From Lathyrus oleraceus (lineage: Eukaryota > Streptophyta > Magnoliopsida > Fabales > Fabaceae), in assembly GCF_024323335.1 (NCBI RefSeq), contig NC_066579.1:132548354-132612353 (forward strand): 64,000 bases of DNA, in the 5' to 3' direction. The translations under genes and the position numbers were made by a program. Each line of letters opens with the position of its first letter. Position 1 is the stretch's first letter. Positions 63,841 through 64,000 of the stretch are shown here, piece after piece. Below the pieces are notes generated by a model. The model saw nothing but the letters and a program-made list of their open reading frames with translations. It made no database searches and had not been told where the DNA came from.

Positions 63841-64000
63841 AAGGGAAGCTAGCATTATTGATACTACACTTGTTAGTCCACAAAACATCATGCACACCGT
63901 GTTACTTTGGTCTATTGCCACACTAGATAGCTGCCAAAGAATATGCATGATTTACTTTGATATATTGCCACACTCGCTAGCCGCCCAAAACCTCATGCAT
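63841..64000 (+). promoter_or_regulatory. Inverted PA1 upstream region at the window edge
   Basis: Reverse complement of about 58245-58404, including both 'tattgccacac' blocks and an RY motif cut by the edge (CATGCAT, 63994-64000). By comparison, a plus-strand PA1 start codon would lie about 150-160 bp past the window. It shares the 'gctagcattat' junction with copy C rather than with A or B. Confidence 0.75.

Overview
The window is nuclear DNA of a legume of the pea tribe, most likely Pisum. It carries three albumin-1 (PA1) genes: seed proteins that are processed into the PA1b cystine-knot peptide and the PA1a chain. All three have the one-intron, 130-residue PA1 layout. The rest is mostly retrotransposons, CACTA transposons and AT-rich repeats. 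Nothing bacterial, no CRISPR array and no RNA gene was found.

Layout. PA1-A (1265-1740, minus strand) lies at the left edge. PA1-B (48152-48627) and PA1-C (57617-58091) are also on the minus strand. The last ~150 bases are an inverted copy of the PA1 upstream region, so a fourth, plus-strand copy probably begins just past the window. The DNA around the genes has been duplicated, truncated and partly inverted several times.

The 38 kb between 3336 and 41445 is one nested stack of insertions inside a single solo LTR (5-bp target duplication ATAAT). Its first-level insertions are: a minus-oriented solo LTR (3962-6814, TTTTG); a CACTA transposon (7669-22005, ATT); and a Ty1/copia element (22356-41108, GAACC). 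The CACTA element holds a complete Ty3 element (13059-20955, GAGTA). The copia element holds, within one LTR, an Athila/Cyclops-type Ty3 element (22472-36146, ACAGT). All six target-site duplications can be read directly.

The most interesting result is the CACTA element. Between its ends it carries a complete PET100-like gene (mitochondrial complex IV assembly) and the 5' half of a U-box E3 ligase gene, both with introns. This looks like host genes captured and carried by a transposon. A second point is that the Athila-type element carries two diverged, tandem ORFs in the env-like position. The second is preceded by its own TATA box and by TGACG palindromes like those in the element's LTR.

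Right of the stack are a decayed LINE endonuclease fragment (about 42.8-43.1 kb) and a decayed CACTA coding region (44.4-47 kb), with an inverted relative at 55-57.3 kb. A Ty3 solo LTR (51353-53766) lies in the PA1-B upstream repeats. A 5.4-kb spacer of degenerate tandem repeats separates PA1-C from the inverted copy at the edge. The PA1 genes are the only clearly functional host loci; PET100 is intact but sits inside a transposon.
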